Shown in pieces: positions 21,629-31,415 of a stretch of 64,000 bases of DNA (its first letter is position 1; every line of letters starts with the position of its first letter). Source of the DNA: an uncultured Hyphomicrobiales bacterium (GTDB lineage: Bacteria > Pseudomonadota > Alphaproteobacteria > Rhizobiales > Beijerinckiaceae). Made by a program: the position numbers and the translations under genes. The stretch is taken from NCBI GenBank assembly GCA_903902915.1, contig CAIUWR010000049.1, forward strand, positions 20,471 to 84,470, read 5' to 3'. Below the pieces are notes generated by a model that saw nothing but the letters and a program-made list of their open reading frames with translations, did not search any database and was not told the origin of the DNA.

Positions 21629-22854
21629 GGCGTCCCCCCCTTGGTGATGGACCATTGCATCAGCGCCATGGCGGCGCGCCAGCCATGGAAAGGCCCGACC
21701 GGGTCGGCCCGCGCAATTTCGATCTTGGTGAGCGCGCCGCCCAGCGCCACATGGCGGCGCATGATCTCGGCTTGCGTTTCCAGCGTCACCGCATTCACGA
21801 CAAGACGTCCGCCCTCCGGCAAAGCCGCCCATGCCGCATCCAACACGCCCGCATCCGTGCCGCCTCCGCCGATGAAAATGGCGTCGGGCGTCGGCAGGCC
21901 TTCCAACGCGCCGGGCGCCGCGCCTTGCACGATGCGCAAATCCGGCGCCCCCAGCTCCAGCGCATTGCGCCCGATGCGCGCCGCGCGATCAGCCCGCGTC
22001 TCGATGGCGATGGCGCGGTTGGCGGGATGGCGCAGCATCCATTCAATGGAAATGGAGCCGGACCCGGCGCCGATATCCCACAACAACTCGCCCCGGCGCG
22101 GCGCCAGCGTGGAGAGCGTGATGGCGCGCGCCTCGCGCCGCGTGATCTGGCTGTCGTGCTCGAACATGTCGTCGGGCAGGCCCGAAGCCAGCGGGATGAT
22201 CCGCGCGCCGCGATCCGCCACCACTTCTATCGCGAGCGTGTTCAGCGCATCCACGGCGCCGTTAAAGTCAGCGGCAGTCGACTCGATGCGGCGCTCGCGC
22301 GGACCACCCATGGCCTCGCAGATGATAAGGCGGCTGCGCCCCATGCCAAGCGCCACCAAACGCTCCGCCACCTTGCGCGGCGTGTCGCCATCCCACGTCA
22401 GCGCGAGAATGCGCGCGCCCGGCTGCAAATGCGGCGCGAGGCGCTCGAAGGGACGCCCGTGCAGCGACAGCAAAGCGCAATCCTGCTGCGCCCAGCCAAG
22501 CCTTGCGCAAATGAGCGAGAAGGCGGAGGGCGCGGGCAGGCAGCGCATCTCATCCGCCGACACATCGCGCGCCAGCATGGCGCCGACGCCGTAATGAAAC
22601 GGATCGCCCGACGCCAGCACGCAGGTACGCTGGCCCCGGCGCGCCAACACCTGCGCGACGCCCACCTCGATAGGCGCGGGCCAGGCGAGCGTCTGCGCCG
22701 TCGTGGGGCCCAGCAAAGCCAGATGCCGCGCACCGCCGACGATAAACGACGCTTGCTCCAGCGCGCGCGTTGCGGCAGGAGACAGGCCGTCGAGCCCGTC
22801 TTCGCCAAGGCCAATCAGGGTCAGCCAGACGGAATCTGTCGCGGGCGCGCTCAT
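21625..22854 (-). CDS. cobL: Precorrin-6Y C5,15-methyltransferase (decarboxylating)
   Basis: A 409-residue two-domain enzyme. The N-terminal tetrapyrrole methylase (CbiE-like, L-T-L-I-G-L-G-E-D-G, then G-D-P-F-H-Y-G-V-G-A) is fused to a CbiT-like class I SAM methyltransferase starting near L-L-W-D-I-G-A-G-S-G-S-I-S-I-E-W. It methylates C5 and C15 and decarboxylates the acetate side chain, forming precorrin-8. The start at 22854 is 26 bases from the divergent cobK start, which leaves very little room for separate promoters. It is the first gene of cobL-cobE-cobM. Confidence 0.93.
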   Translation of the reverse strand: MSAPATDSVWLTLIGLGEDGLDGLSPAATRALEQASFIVGGARHLALLGPTTAQTLAWPAPIEVGVAQVLARRGQRTCVLASGDPFHYGVGAMLARDVSADEMRCLPAPSAFSLICARLGWAQQDCALLSLHGRPFERLAPHLQPGARILALTWDGDTPRKVAERLVALGMGRSRLIICEAMGGPRERRIESTAADFNGAVDALNTLAIEVVADRGARIIPLASGLPDDMFEHDSQITRREARAITLSTLAPRRGELLWDIGAGSGSISIEWMLRHPANRAIAIETRADRAARIGRNALELGAPDLRIVQGAAPGALEGLPTPDAIFIGGGGTDAGVLDAAWAALPEGGRLVVNAVTLETQAEIMRRHVALGGALTKIEIARADPVGPFHGWRAAMALMQWSITKGGTP

Positions 22855-22880
22855 GGACGCCGCTCCCTGGGGAATGAACG

Positions 22881-23639
22881 ATGGACGAGCGCGGGCGCAT
22901 TCTGATTCTCGGCGGCACGGGCGAGGCGATGACGCTCGCCGCCGCGCTGGCCCCGCGTTCCGATCTGCGCGCGCTTCTCTCCTTCGCAGGCCGCACCAAG
23001 GCGCCCGTGATGCCCGCCATTCCCAGCCGCATCGGCGGCTTTGGCGGCGTCGACGGGCTGGCGACATATTTGAGCGAGATGGAGACGCCGATGGTCGTCG
23101 ACGCGACCCATCCTTTCGCCGCGCAGATGTCGGCAAACGCCGCGCAGGCCTGCGCGCGTCTCTGCGTGCCGCGTCTCAGTTTCACGCGCAAGCCCTGGAC
23201 GCCGACGCCGGACGATAAATGGATACAAGTTCCCGATATCGCGGCCGCCGTCGATGCTTTGGGCGCCGAGCCGCGTCATGTGTTTCTCACCGTGGGCCGC
23301 CTGTCGCTGGGCGCCTTCCGCCGCGCGCCCCAGCATCGCTATGTTGCGCGCAGCATCGAAGCGCCGGACGCCAGCGAATTGCCGCCCCACTGCCGCATGC
23401 TGCTGGCGCGCCCGCCCTTCAGTTTGGCGGATGAGCGCGCGTTGATGCAGGCCGAATGTTTCGACTATCTCTGCACCAAGAACAGCGGCGGCGGCGCGAC
23501 GGAAAACAAATTGCTCGCGGCGCGCGAACTTGGCCTGCGCGTGATCATGGTGGAGCGTCCGCAAGCGCCGCAGGGCGACACGCTTTACGATCTGCCCGCC
23601 GTGATGGACTGGATCAGCGCTCATCGGCCCGCTCCATAG
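22881..23639 (+). CDS. cobK: Precorrin-6A reductase
   Basis: A 252-residue NADPH-dependent reductase that converts precorrin-6A to precorrin-6B (dihydro). It has an N-terminal G-G-T-G-E-A nucleotide loop, D-A-T-H-P-F-A (signature of CobK/CbiJ), T-V-G-R-L and C-T-K-N-S-G-G near the C-terminus. Length is usual. It sits alone on the plus strand. Its end overlaps the convergent cobJ end by 19 bases. Confidence 0.93.
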   Translation: MDERGRILILGGTGEAMTLAAALAPRSDLRALLSFAGRTKAPVMPAIPSRIGGFGGVDGLATYLSEMETPMVVDATHPFAAQMSANAAQACARLCVPRLSFTRKPWTPTPDDKWIQVPDIAAAVDALGAEPRHVFLTVGRLSLGAFRRAPQHRYVARSIEAPDASELPPHCRMLLARPPFSLADERALMQAECFDYLCTKNSGGGATENKLLAARELGLRVIMVERPQAPQGDTLYDLPAVMDWISAHRPAP

Positions 23640-24391
23640 TGACGCGGCGTATAGATCCAGGGCGACAGACCATTCGGGCGTGAAATGAAACGCGTTTCGC
23701 TGGAGCCGACCAATACCAAAGTGCTCATGTCGCAAATGGATGGGTCCGCTGCGCCCAGCGTCGAGAGGACGATGCGTTCGTCAGCTCGCCCCACAGCGCG
23801 CGCGAAAGCGACCGGCGTATCGGGCGCTTTCAACTCACGCAGCAGTTTGAACGCGGCGTGAATCGTATCCGGCCGCGCGCGCGACGCCGGATTATAAAAG
23901 GCGATGACGAAATCGCCCTGCGCCGCAGCAGTGAGGCGCCGGGCGATCACCTCCCAGGGCTTCAGATTATCCGACAGCGAAATCGCGCAAAAGTCATGGC
24001 CCAGCGGCGCGCCAAGCCGCGCGGCGGCGGCCTGCATGGCGCTGACGCCGGGCAGCACGGCGATATCCACCGCGCGATCGGCCTCATCGCCATGATCCAC
24101 CGCCTCGAAAAGCGCGGCCGCCATGGCGAAGACGCCGGGGTCGCCGCCAGACACCACCGCCACCACCCGCCCCGCTTTCGCCAGTTCCAGCGCGTGGCGC
24201 GCACGGTCCAGCTCCACGCGATTATCGCTCGCATGGCGCACCTGACCTTCGCGCGCGGCGATGCGCTCAACATAAGGAAAATAGCCGATGACGTCGGTGG
24301 CCACTTCAAGCGCGCCGCTCGCCTCGGGCGTCAGCCACGCCGCCGGGCCTGGCCCAAGGCCCACGACAAGAATGCGACCCGCGCTGCTCAT
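23621..24391 (-). CDS. cobJ: Precorrin-3B C17-methyltransferase
   Basis: A 256-residue SAM-dependent methylase that methylates C17 and drives ring contraction in the aerobic pathway. It opens I-L-V-V-G-L-G-P-G and includes A-V-V-S-G-G-D-P-G-V-F-A-M and L-P-G-V-S-A-M-Q-A-A-A. The start at 24391 overlaps the cobI stop by four bases. It is the last member of the riboswitch-led operon. Confidence 0.93.
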   Translation of the reverse strand: MSSAGRILVVGLGPGPAAWLTPEASGALEVATDVIGYFPYVERIAAREGQVRHASDNRVELDRARHALELAKAGRVVAVVSGGDPGVFAMAAALFEAVDHGDEADRAVDIAVLPGVSAMQAAAARLGAPLGHDFCAISLSDNLKPWEVIARRLTAAAQGDFVIAFYNPASRARPDTIHAAFKLLRELKAPDTPVAFARAVGRADERIVLSTLGAADPSICDMSTLVLVGSSETRFISRPNGLSPWIYTPRHYGAGR

Positions 24392-25128
24392 GGGCGTCGC
24401 CCCTGTCCGGGTACGATGATGATGGAGAAATAAGGCGCGACGTCGTCGTGCTTCTCGCTCAGCGGCGTCACCACTTCTTGCGCCATGGAGCCGCGCTCCA
24501 CATAGATCGCGCGCGCCAAAAGGCCGCCCTCGTGCAGCACGCTGCGCACCTTGGCGAAGTTCCGGCCAAGCTTCATGAAGACCAGCGCATCCGCATCCGC
24601 CACGCGGCGCGCCAGCTCTTCGCGCGGCAAGGTTCCCGGCAGCACGCTCAACACATCGTCGCCCCAGGTCATGGGCTCCCCCGCCGCCGTCCAGCAGCCG
24701 GACATGCCCGTGACGCCTGCGCATATCGTGACGGGAAAAACTTCGCGCAGCCGCGCATAGATATGCATGAACGAGCCGTAGAACAGCGGATCGCCCTCAC
24801 ACAAAAGCGCGACGTCGCGACCATCGCGCAGATGCGCGGCGATGGCTTCGCTGGCCTCCACATAGAAGGCCGCAAGCTGCGCCCTGTATTGCGGACTGTC
24901 GAAGGGAATCTCCACGGTCACGGGATAGACCAACGGCAATTCCGTGACGCCGGGAACCAGCAGGGTTTCAACAATTTCGCGCGCATTGCCGCGCCGTCCG
25001 CGCTTGGCGAAATAAGCGACGACCGGCGCGCCCTGCAAGGCCTTCAGCGATTTGATGGTGACGAGATCGGGATCGCCGGGGCCAAGGCCCACGCCGTAAA
25101 GGCGGCCATGTGAAATGAGCGCGCTCAT
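24388..25128 (-). CDS. cobI: Precorrin-2 C20-methyltransferase
   Basis: A 246-residue SAM-dependent methylase forming precorrin-3A. Motifs are Y-G-V-G-L-G-P-G-D-P-D-L-V-T, C-E-G-D-P-L-F-Y-G-S-F and C-A-G-V-T-G-M-S-G. The start at 25128 forms ATGA with the cobH stop, and the stop overlaps the cobJ start. The upstream part of the open frame is out-of-frame sequence from cobH and was dropped. Confidence 0.93.
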   Translation of the reverse strand: MSALISHGRLYGVGLGPGDPDLVTIKSLKALQGAPVVAYFAKRGRRGNAREIVETLLVPGVTELPLVYPVTVEIPFDSPQYRAQLAAFYVEASEAIAAHLRDGRDVALLCEGDPLFYGSFMHIYARLREVFPVTICAGVTGMSGCWTAAGEPMTWGDDVLSVLPGTLPREELARRVADADALVFMKLGRNFAKVRSVLHEGGLLARAIYVERGSMAQEVVTPLSEKHDDVAPYFSIIIVPGQGRRP

Positions 25129-25754
25129 TCCTTGTCGCTCGCCAATGCGTTGATGGCGGCGACCGTCATGGCGCTGCCGCCCTTGCGTCCGCGCACGATG
25201 ATCGCGGGCACGCGGCCGTCTTGCATGAGCGCGTCTTTTGATTCGGCGGCGCCGATGAAGCCGACGGGCATGCCGATGACGGCGGCGGGATGCGGCGCGC
25301 CTGCGTCCAGCATCTCCAGCAAGCGAAACAAAGCCGTTGGCGCATTGCCGATGGCGACCACCGCGCCCGCAAGATGCGGCCGCCACAGCTCCATCGCCGC
25401 CGCCGTGCGCGTCGTGCCCATCTCCTGCGCCAGCGTCGCGACGGAGGGATCATCCAACGTGCAGATGATCTGGTTATGCGCAGGCAGCCGCGTCTTCGTC
25501 ACGCCATTGGCCACCATCTTGGCGTCGCATAAAATCGGCGCGCCATTGCGCAGCGCGTTGCGCGCGATGATGGCGGCGTCCTTCGAAAAAGCCACATCGG
25601 CGGCCACCTCCACCATGCCGCAAGCGTGGATGACGCGCACCGCGACGATCTCCTCCTCGGGCGTGAAACGCGCGAGATCGCTTTCGGCGCGGATCATGGC
25701 GAATGATCTGCGATAGATCTCCGCCCCATCGCGAATATAGGCATAGCCGCTCAA
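25125..25754 (-). CDS. cobH: Precorrin-8X methylmutase
   Basis: A 209-residue isomerase that moves the C11 methyl to C12, giving hydrogenobyrinic acid. His43 in R-V-I-H-A-C-G-M-V-E is the catalytic His of the family. G-N-A-P-T-A-L-F and G-M-P-V-G-F-I-G-A are also typical. The start is a TTG at 25754 that overlaps the cobG stop in TTGA; no ATG or GTG that keeps the conserved N-terminus is present. It is translationally coupled to both neighbours. Confidence 0.93.
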   Translation of the reverse strand: MSGYAYIRDGAEIYRRSFAMIRAESDLARFTPEEEIVAVRVIHACGMVEVAADVAFSKDAAIIARNALRNGAPILCDAKMVANGVTKTRLPAHNQIICTLDDPSVATLAQEMGTTRTAAAMELWRPHLAGAVVAIGNAPTALFRLLEMLDAGAPHPAAVIGMPVGFIGAAESKDALMQDGRVPAIIVRGRKGGSAMTVAAINALASDKE

Positions 25755-27037
25755 GGGCGCGCTCCATTCGTTGTCGCCATGGCGCGCAGGGCGTCGCCGC
25801 AGGCGTGAAGATCAAGGCCTTGCAGAAGGGGCGCATCGCTCGCGCGGCCCGCCGCCACCAAATCATAAAGCCCCGCGCGCGCCACAAGCGTCACAGCGGT
25901 CGGCGATGGGCGCGCGCAGCCTTTCGCGCAGCCGGACACATGCAGCTCGACGCCCGATGGCGCCAAGGCGCGCGCGAGCGGGGCGAGCGCAAGCGCGTGC
26001 TCCTGCGTCGGCGTGGTGGCGCTGGCGCAAGCGGGCGCGCCGGGACAGGCGACGACGGCGAGACGCGCGTCGGCGGGATCGCTGATGACATCGGCGCTGC
26101 CTAGCGCGAGGATGTCTTGAGCTGCGCCTGCATCGACGCCGGGCAAAAGAACAGCGCGCCATGGCGTGAGCCGCAGTTCGCCCGAACCATAGGTTTCCGC
26201 CATATCGGCAAGCCATGCCAGATCGCGCGCGCGCAAGCGGCCGAAAACGAAGCCAAGGCCGAGAAACTCCGAAGCGCCGAGCGTGTGATGGCCAAGACAT
26301 TGCGGCGGCGCGCCAGCGCTGGGCGAAAGCCGCGTTGTTGGCGCAAGCTCAGCCGCACGCCAGAGCGAAGCAGCGCCGCGCGCGGCGACCAGCGCCGCCA
26401 TGCGGCGAGGGGATGAATCGCACTTACGCGATTCATTCAGGAAGGCGAGCGCGAGACGCGCAGCTATATCGGGAAGCCTTGCAGCTTCGATCACAGCGGC
26501 GTCGTCGCTTCCCGCGAGGCTCACAATGAAGCGTGGCGAGGCGTCTCCCTGCAGCGCGACGAAGCGAATGTCGGCGCCGACGCAAGACAGGCTCAAGCCC
26601 CCGCCATCATCAATGATGAAACCGAATTTCGACGGCAGCGCACGCAACGCAACATCGCTTGCGAGGCGCTGTTCCAGCGCGCGGATATGCGGGCTGATGT
26701 CGAAGGCCGCGTCGGGCGCCAGACCCGCCAGCGGCGAGGCCATGACATTGCGCACGGCTTCGGCCTGCGCGTCATCGTCGATCAATCCCCGGGACTGCAA
26801 GGCGCCGACAAGCGCGGGCAGACTGTGTTCTTGCACGCCGCGCAATTGCAGATTGGCGCGGGCGCTCAGATCCATGAGCCCATTGCCATGGGTCTGCGCA
26901 CCATGGGCGATGGCCCTTGCGGCGCTGGCGCGAACCACGCCGCCGGTGATGCGCAAACGCACGAGATAGCCGTCGCCGCTGAGCATGGGACGCAGCGCGC
27001 CGGGGCACCAGCCTTTGGGTTGCATGGCGCCGCTCAT
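25751..27037 (-). CDS. cobG: Precorrin-3B synthase (oxygen-dependent)
   Basis: A 428-residue member of the nitrite/sulfite reductase-like superfamily. CobG uses O2 to hydroxylate precorrin-3A and form a lactone, the defining aerobic step. The N-terminus K-G-W-C-P-G-A-L-R-P-M is the family signature. The C-terminal [4Fe-4S] cysteines are visible in V-A-C-P-G-A-P-A-C and S-G-C-A-K-G-C. The start overlaps the cobN stop by four bases. Its presence marks the pathway as aerobic despite CbiD. Confidence 0.92.
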   Translation of the reverse strand: MSGAMQPKGWCPGALRPMLSGDGYLVRLRITGGVVRASAARAIAHGAQTHGNGLMDLSARANLQLRGVQEHSLPALVGALQSRGLIDDDAQAEAVRNVMASPLAGLAPDAAFDISPHIRALEQRLASDVALRALPSKFGFIIDDGGGLSLSCVGADIRFVALQGDASPRFIVSLAGSDDAAVIEAARLPDIAARLALAFLNESRKCDSSPRRMAALVAARGAASLWRAAELAPTTRLSPSAGAPPQCLGHHTLGASEFLGLGFVFGRLRARDLAWLADMAETYGSGELRLTPWRAVLLPGVDAGAAQDILALGSADVISDPADARLAVVACPGAPACASATTPTQEHALALAPLARALAPSGVELHVSGCAKGCARPSPTAVTLVARAGLYDLVAAGRASDAPLLQGLDLHACGDALRAMATTNGARP

Positions 27038-30000
27038 GACGCGAGGCCGATGGGCGCGGGATCGCCCAGCAGATCGCGCAGAATCGCCAGCGATGAATTG
27101 CGGCGGGAGGTCCAGAAGCCGCGCCGATCTGCGTTGGCGAAGGTCTGCGCAATCGCATGCAGGGCGTCTGGATTATGCTCGTTCAAAAACGCGCGCACCG
27201 CTTCATCGCCCAAAGTGGCGTCGAAGAGCAGTTCGAAATGACGGCTGGGAACAGCGGTCGTCAGCGCCGCATAGGCGTAGAGATTATCGACCGTTTTCGC
27301 GATTTCCGAAGCGCCGCGATAACCATGGCGCATCTGGCCCGCGAGCCAGCGCGGATTAATGGCGCGGGCGCGCAGCACGCGCGCGACTTCCTCGCTCAAG
27401 GTGCGCACCTTTGGCGCGTCCGCACGCGCGGCGTCCACGTGATAGAGCGCGGGCGCATGTCCAAGCGATTCCGCCGCCGCCGCAAAGCCGCCTTCATGTT
27501 CGGCGAAAGCGTCGGAATCCAGCACATCCTGCTCGGCCATGTCCTGCACATGAACATAGGCGTCGGCGCCTGCGACCTGATCGCGAAACGCCGCGCCCGC
27601 CGCAGCGCCCTCGCCGGACGCGCGATAAGAATGGGAGCTTGCGGCGAGATAGGAAGCGCCCAAGTCGTCGCGCGAGCTCCATCTATCTTCGGCCAGAGTC
27701 GCCGCAAGCCCGATTCCATAAGCGCCGGGCGCGGCGCCGAAGATGCGCAGGGGCTCGGCCTGCGTGGCCCGGCGCGCGGCGGCGATGGGATTGTCTTCGT
27801 CTTCTTCATCGAGCAGCGCAATCGCCTGCACGGCGGAATCGAACAAAGCGATCTGCGTGGCGAAGACATCGCGGAACAGGCCGGAGATGCGCAAAGTGAC
27901 ATCGACGCGCGGGCGGTTGAAGGAAGCTTGCGGCAGGATCTCGAAACCCGACACGCGCGAGGACGCCGCATCCCATACGGGACGCGCGCCGATCAGCGCC
28001 ATGGCTTGCGCCAGATCGTCGCCGCCGGTGCGCATGGTGGCGCTGCCCCACAGGTCGATCACGATGGCGCGCGGCCAATCGCCATGGTCCTGCGCGTGGC
28101 GCGCCACAACCTCTTGCGCCGTGCGCTTTCCGATTTCCCACGCGGTGCGCGTGGGCACGGAACGCGGGTCAATGGAATAAAGATTGCGCCCGGTGGGCAA
28201 CACATCGAACCTGCCGCGCGAGGGCGCACCCGCTGGTCCCGGCTGCACGAAGCGCCCATCAAGCGCGTTTAGAAGGCCGCTGATTTCTCCGCTCGGGCAG
28301 AGCGCGAGATTGGCGCGGTCCTGCGCCGATAAATCTTCGTCGCGCCACTGCGCGGCGCGGCCGAACACATGCAAACCGTCGGCGATGCGCATCTCCTTCA
28401 GATCGCACAACCATGCGTCGAGGCCCCCAAGCACCTCGTCCGGATCGTCGCTTGTGACGCCTGCGTCCTGCGTCAATCCGCTCTCGGCGGCGCGCGCGAC
28501 GATCGCTTTGGCGATGCGCTGCGCGCGGGCGGGATCGAGCGATTGCGCGCTGGAATATTCATCCAGCAGCGCCTCGATCTCCATCGCGGCGCCATGCGTT
28601 CCCGCAGCGGTGAGGGGCGGCGTCAGATGGCCGATGCTGACGGCGCTGAGGCGACGTTTGGCCTGCGCGGCTTCGCCGGGATTGTTGACGATGAAGGGAT
28701 AGATCAGCGGCGTCGCGCCAAGCAGGACTTCGGGGGCGCAGGCGCCGCTCAAAGCCACCGCCTTGCCCGGCAGCCATTCCAGCGTGCCATGGGTTCCGCA
28801 ATGAATCATGGCGTCGAAGCCCCGCGCCTCGCGCAGCCACAGATAGAAAGCGCAATAGGCGTGCGAGGGCGGCAGATTAGCGTCGTGATAATCGGCTTTC
28901 ACGTCAACGCCCGCGCGCACCGGCTGCAACGCGACGAGCAGCTTGCCAGCGTCCAGAACGCGAAAGTGAAAGGCGCTTTTGCGCAACGCAGCATCGCGCG
29001 AGGGCGGGCCCCAGGCGGCGATGACCTGATCCTGAAACGCTTGCGGCAAGCTGGCGAAAAGGCCTGCGTAGGTCGATAGTTTGAGACGCGCTGTCGGCGC
29101 TTCATTCGTCAAACGCTGCATGAGGGACGCGGCGTCGATATCTCCGACATCATAGCCCTGCGCGTGCAAGGCCTGCGCAATGGAGGCCACGCTGGCGGGC
29201 GTGTCGAGGCCCACCGCATAGCCCGCTTGCCCGCCCTTGTGCGGATAGTCCGAGAGGATGCAGGCCAGGCGACGTTCATGAGGCGGCAGGCGCCGCAGAT
29301 GCGCCCAAGCGCGCGCGAGATCGGCGACGAAGGCGACGCGGTCGGGTTCGGGCTGGTGGGTGACGCGGGTCAGTTCGGAACCGTCTTGCGCCGCGCTTTG
29401 CGCCTTGAAGGAAATCGCGCGGGTGACGATGCGCCCGTCAAGCTCGGGCAGCACCACATTCATGGCGAGATCGACGGCGCCGAGGCCACGGCTGGAGGCC
29501 TCCCACTGCGCGCGGCGGGTGGTCGAAAGCACCGCTTGAAACACTGGCGCATCGGCGCTGTCGAGCACGCAGACGCCGCCATCTTCGCGGCCCGAGAACG
29601 ACGTGGTGTTGAGGATCACGTCGGGCGCGCAGTCTTCGAGCAATGGCGCAAGTTCCGCCACCGCGGAAGGATCCTTGAGGCTGGAGACGGCGACGCAAGT
29701 CACTGCAAAGCCGCGCTCGCCCAAGGCGTCGGCGAGTGCGATCAGCGGCGCCGTATCATCAGCTATCACCACCGAGCGATAGGCGACGATCAGCGCGCGC
29801 GGCGCTTGCGCGGGCGCATGGCGGCAGGCGGCGTCGAATAAAGAGGCGGCGCGGATCGGCGCAGGCTCCGCCCATGCGACTTCTGAGCCCAGATGCGCGC
29901 TGATATAATTCAGACACTGCGCGAAATTATCGCGCCCGCCGCATTGGAAATAGGCATGCAGCCGTTCAAGCTCGTCTTTATCGAGCGTCGAGGCTTCGTC

Positions 30001-30363
30001 CAGCCGCTCGTCGGCGCGGTAGTCGCCGGGGATGATCGCCAGCGCAAACCCATGCGCGCGCGCGGCCTTGGCCAGCTCCTCGACGCCATAGCGCCAATAG
30101 TCGAGACCGCCCAATAAACGCACCAGCACGAAGCGCGCCTTGGGCGCCATTTTCTCCACATAGAGATCGACCGAATAGTGATGCTGCAACTGGCCGATAT
30201 TGGCGGCGCGCATGTCGGGGTGATCGGCGCGCCATGCGCTGGCGAGGCCCGCCAGATCGCTGTCGGAGAAGGAGAGAAACAGAATGTCGGCGGGCGTCTG
30301 CCCAAGGTCGGTCGCGCTCGCGCCTTCGTCCAGAAAAACAGTCTCCATTCGCAGAAGGTGCAT
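27034..30363 (-). CDS. cobN: Cobaltochelatase large subunit
   Basis: A 1109-residue CobN, the large subunit of the ATP-dependent cobaltochelatase that inserts Co2+ into hydrogenobyrinic acid a,c-diamide. Recognisable segments include I-H-C-G-T-H-G-T-L-E-W-L-P-G-K and N-N-P-G-E-A-A-Q-A-K-R, shared with magnesium chelatase BchH/ChlH. Its AAA partners CobS and CobT are not in the window. The start at 30363 is 11 bases after cobW; an internal ATG at 30348 is possible. It is slightly shorter than some CobN proteins but appears complete. Confidence 0.93.
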   Translation of the reverse strand: MHLLRMETVFLDEGASATDLGQTPADILFLSFSDSDLAGLASAWRADHPDMRAANIGQLQHHYSVDLYVEKMAPKARFVLVRLLGGLDYWRYGVEELAKAARAHGFALAIIPGDYRADERLDEASTLDKDELERLHAYFQCGGRDNFAQCLNYISAHLGSEVAWAEPAPIRAASLFDAACRHAPAQAPRALIVAYRSVVIADDTAPLIALADALGERGFAVTCVAVSSLKDPSAVAELAPLLEDCAPDVILNTTSFSGREDGGVCVLDSADAPVFQAVLSTTRRAQWEASSRGLGAVDLAMNVVLPELDGRIVTRAISFKAQSAAQDGSELTRVTHQPEPDRVAFVADLARAWAHLRRLPPHERRLACILSDYPHKGGQAGYAVGLDTPASVASIAQALHAQGYDVGDIDAASLMQRLTNEAPTARLKLSTYAGLFASLPQAFQDQVIAAWGPPSRDAALRKSAFHFRVLDAGKLLVALQPVRAGVDVKADYHDANLPPSHAYCAFYLWLREARGFDAMIHCGTHGTLEWLPGKAVALSGACAPEVLLGATPLIYPFIVNNPGEAAQAKRRLSAVSIGHLTPPLTAAGTHGAAMEIEALLDEYSSAQSLDPARAQRIAKAIVARAAESGLTQDAGVTSDDPDEVLGGLDAWLCDLKEMRIADGLHVFGRAAQWRDEDLSAQDRANLALCPSGEISGLLNALDGRFVQPGPAGAPSRGRFDVLPTGRNLYSIDPRSVPTRTAWEIGKRTAQEVVARHAQDHGDWPRAIVIDLWGSATMRTGGDDLAQAMALIGARPVWDAASSRVSGFEILPQASFNRPRVDVTLRISGLFRDVFATQIALFDSAVQAIALLDEEDEDNPIAAARRATQAEPLRIFGAAPGAYGIGLAATLAEDRWSSRDDLGASYLAASSHSYRASGEGAAAGAAFRDQVAGADAYVHVQDMAEQDVLDSDAFAEHEGGFAAAAESLGHAPALYHVDAARADAPKVRTLSEEVARVLRARAINPRWLAGQMRHGYRGASEIAKTVDNLYAYAALTTAVPSRHFELLFDATLGDEAVRAFLNEHNPDALHAIAQTFANADRRGFWTSRRNSSLAILRDLLGDPAPIGLAS

Positions 30364-30374
30364 GGCGCGGCCCG

Positions 30375-31415
30375 TTACACAGGCGCTGCGAGGGCGGCGA
30401 GGATCGCCGCGCGGTCCATGCCCTTTTCGCCGATGAAGACGAGGCCGCCAGCGCGCGGGCGGTCCATGGGCCAGGCGCCGTCGAAATGGTGACGGAAGCG
30501 CGCGCCCACGCCCTGCACCAGAAGCCGCATGGGCTTGCCCGCGACGTCCAGATAACCCTTGATGCGCAGCACGTCATGGGCGCTGGCGATGGATTGCAGA
30601 TGCGCGATGAAAGCGGGCGCATCAAGGATCGCGCCCACAGGCGTCGCGAAACTGTCGAAATCCTCGTGGTCGTGCTCCTCCTCGCCGTCGTGGTGGGAGG
30701 GGCGGTTCGCCAGATCATCTTCCACGGATGCCTTGAGGCCGAGCAGAATTTCAGCGGCCACCTTCCCCTCGCGCGTCTCAACGATGCGCACCGCGCGCGG
30801 CACGGCGGCGATGATTTCGGCTGAGACGCGGGCGATGGAGTCCGCGTCCATCAGATCAGCTTTGTTCAGGATGATCAGATCGGCGCAGAGGAGCTGGTCC
30901 GTATAGACTTCCTCCAGTGGATTGTCGTGGTCGATGGACAGATCCTCCGCGCGCTGGGCCTGCAGTTTCGCGGGATCGTCGGCGAAGCGGCCAGCAGCCA
31001 CCGCTGCGCCATCCACCACGGCGACGACGGCGTCCACCGTGAGGCGCGAGCGGATCATGGGCCAGTCGAAGGCCTTCACCAAAGGCTTTGGCAGCGCGAG
31101 GCCGGAGGTTTCGATGATGATATGGTCGGGCCGTCGCGGCAGGCTCAGCAGCCGCTCGATGGCGGGCGCGAAATCGTCGGCCACCGTGCAGCAGATGCAG
31201 CCATTGGCGAGTTCGACGATATTCTCTTCGGGACAGGCTTCATCGCCGCAGGCGCGCAGAATGTCGCCATCCACGCCCACGTCGCCAAATTCGTTGATGA
31301 TCAGCGCGAGGCGCCGCCCGCCGGCGTTCTCCAGCAGGTGGCGGATCACGGTCGTCTTGCCCGCGCCCAGAAAGCCCGTGATGATGGTGACGGGAATTTT
31401 GGCGAAATCGGTCAT
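30375..31415 (-). CDS. cobW: CobW-type GTPase, probable cobalt chaperone
   Basis: A 346-residue G3E GTPase. Walker A is G-F-L-G-A-G-K-T-T (14-22) and the metal-binding C-I-C-C is at 73-76 in G-C-I-C-C-T-V. N-K-A-D gives guanine specificity. A His/acidic run (H-H-D-G-E-E-E-H-D-H) lies near 245. CobW proteins are thought to deliver Co2+ to the chelatase, and cobN follows directly. The start overlaps the DUF1636 stop by four bases. Confidence 0.92.
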   Translation of the reverse strand: MTDFAKIPVTIITGFLGAGKTTVIRHLLENAGGRRLALIINEFGDVGVDGDILRACGDEACPEENIVELANGCICCTVADDFAPAIERLLSLPRRPDHIIIETSGLALPKPLVKAFDWPMIRSRLTVDAVVAVVDGAAVAAGRFADDPAKLQAQRAEDLSIDHDNPLEEVYTDQLLCADLIILNKADLMDADSIARVSAEIIAAVPRAVRIVETREGKVAAEILLGLKASVEDDLANRPSHHDGEEEHDHEDFDSFATPVGAILDAPAFIAHLQSIASAHDVLRIKGYLDVAGKPMRLLVQGVGARFRHHFDGAWPMDRPRAGGLVFIGEKGMDRAAILAALAAPV

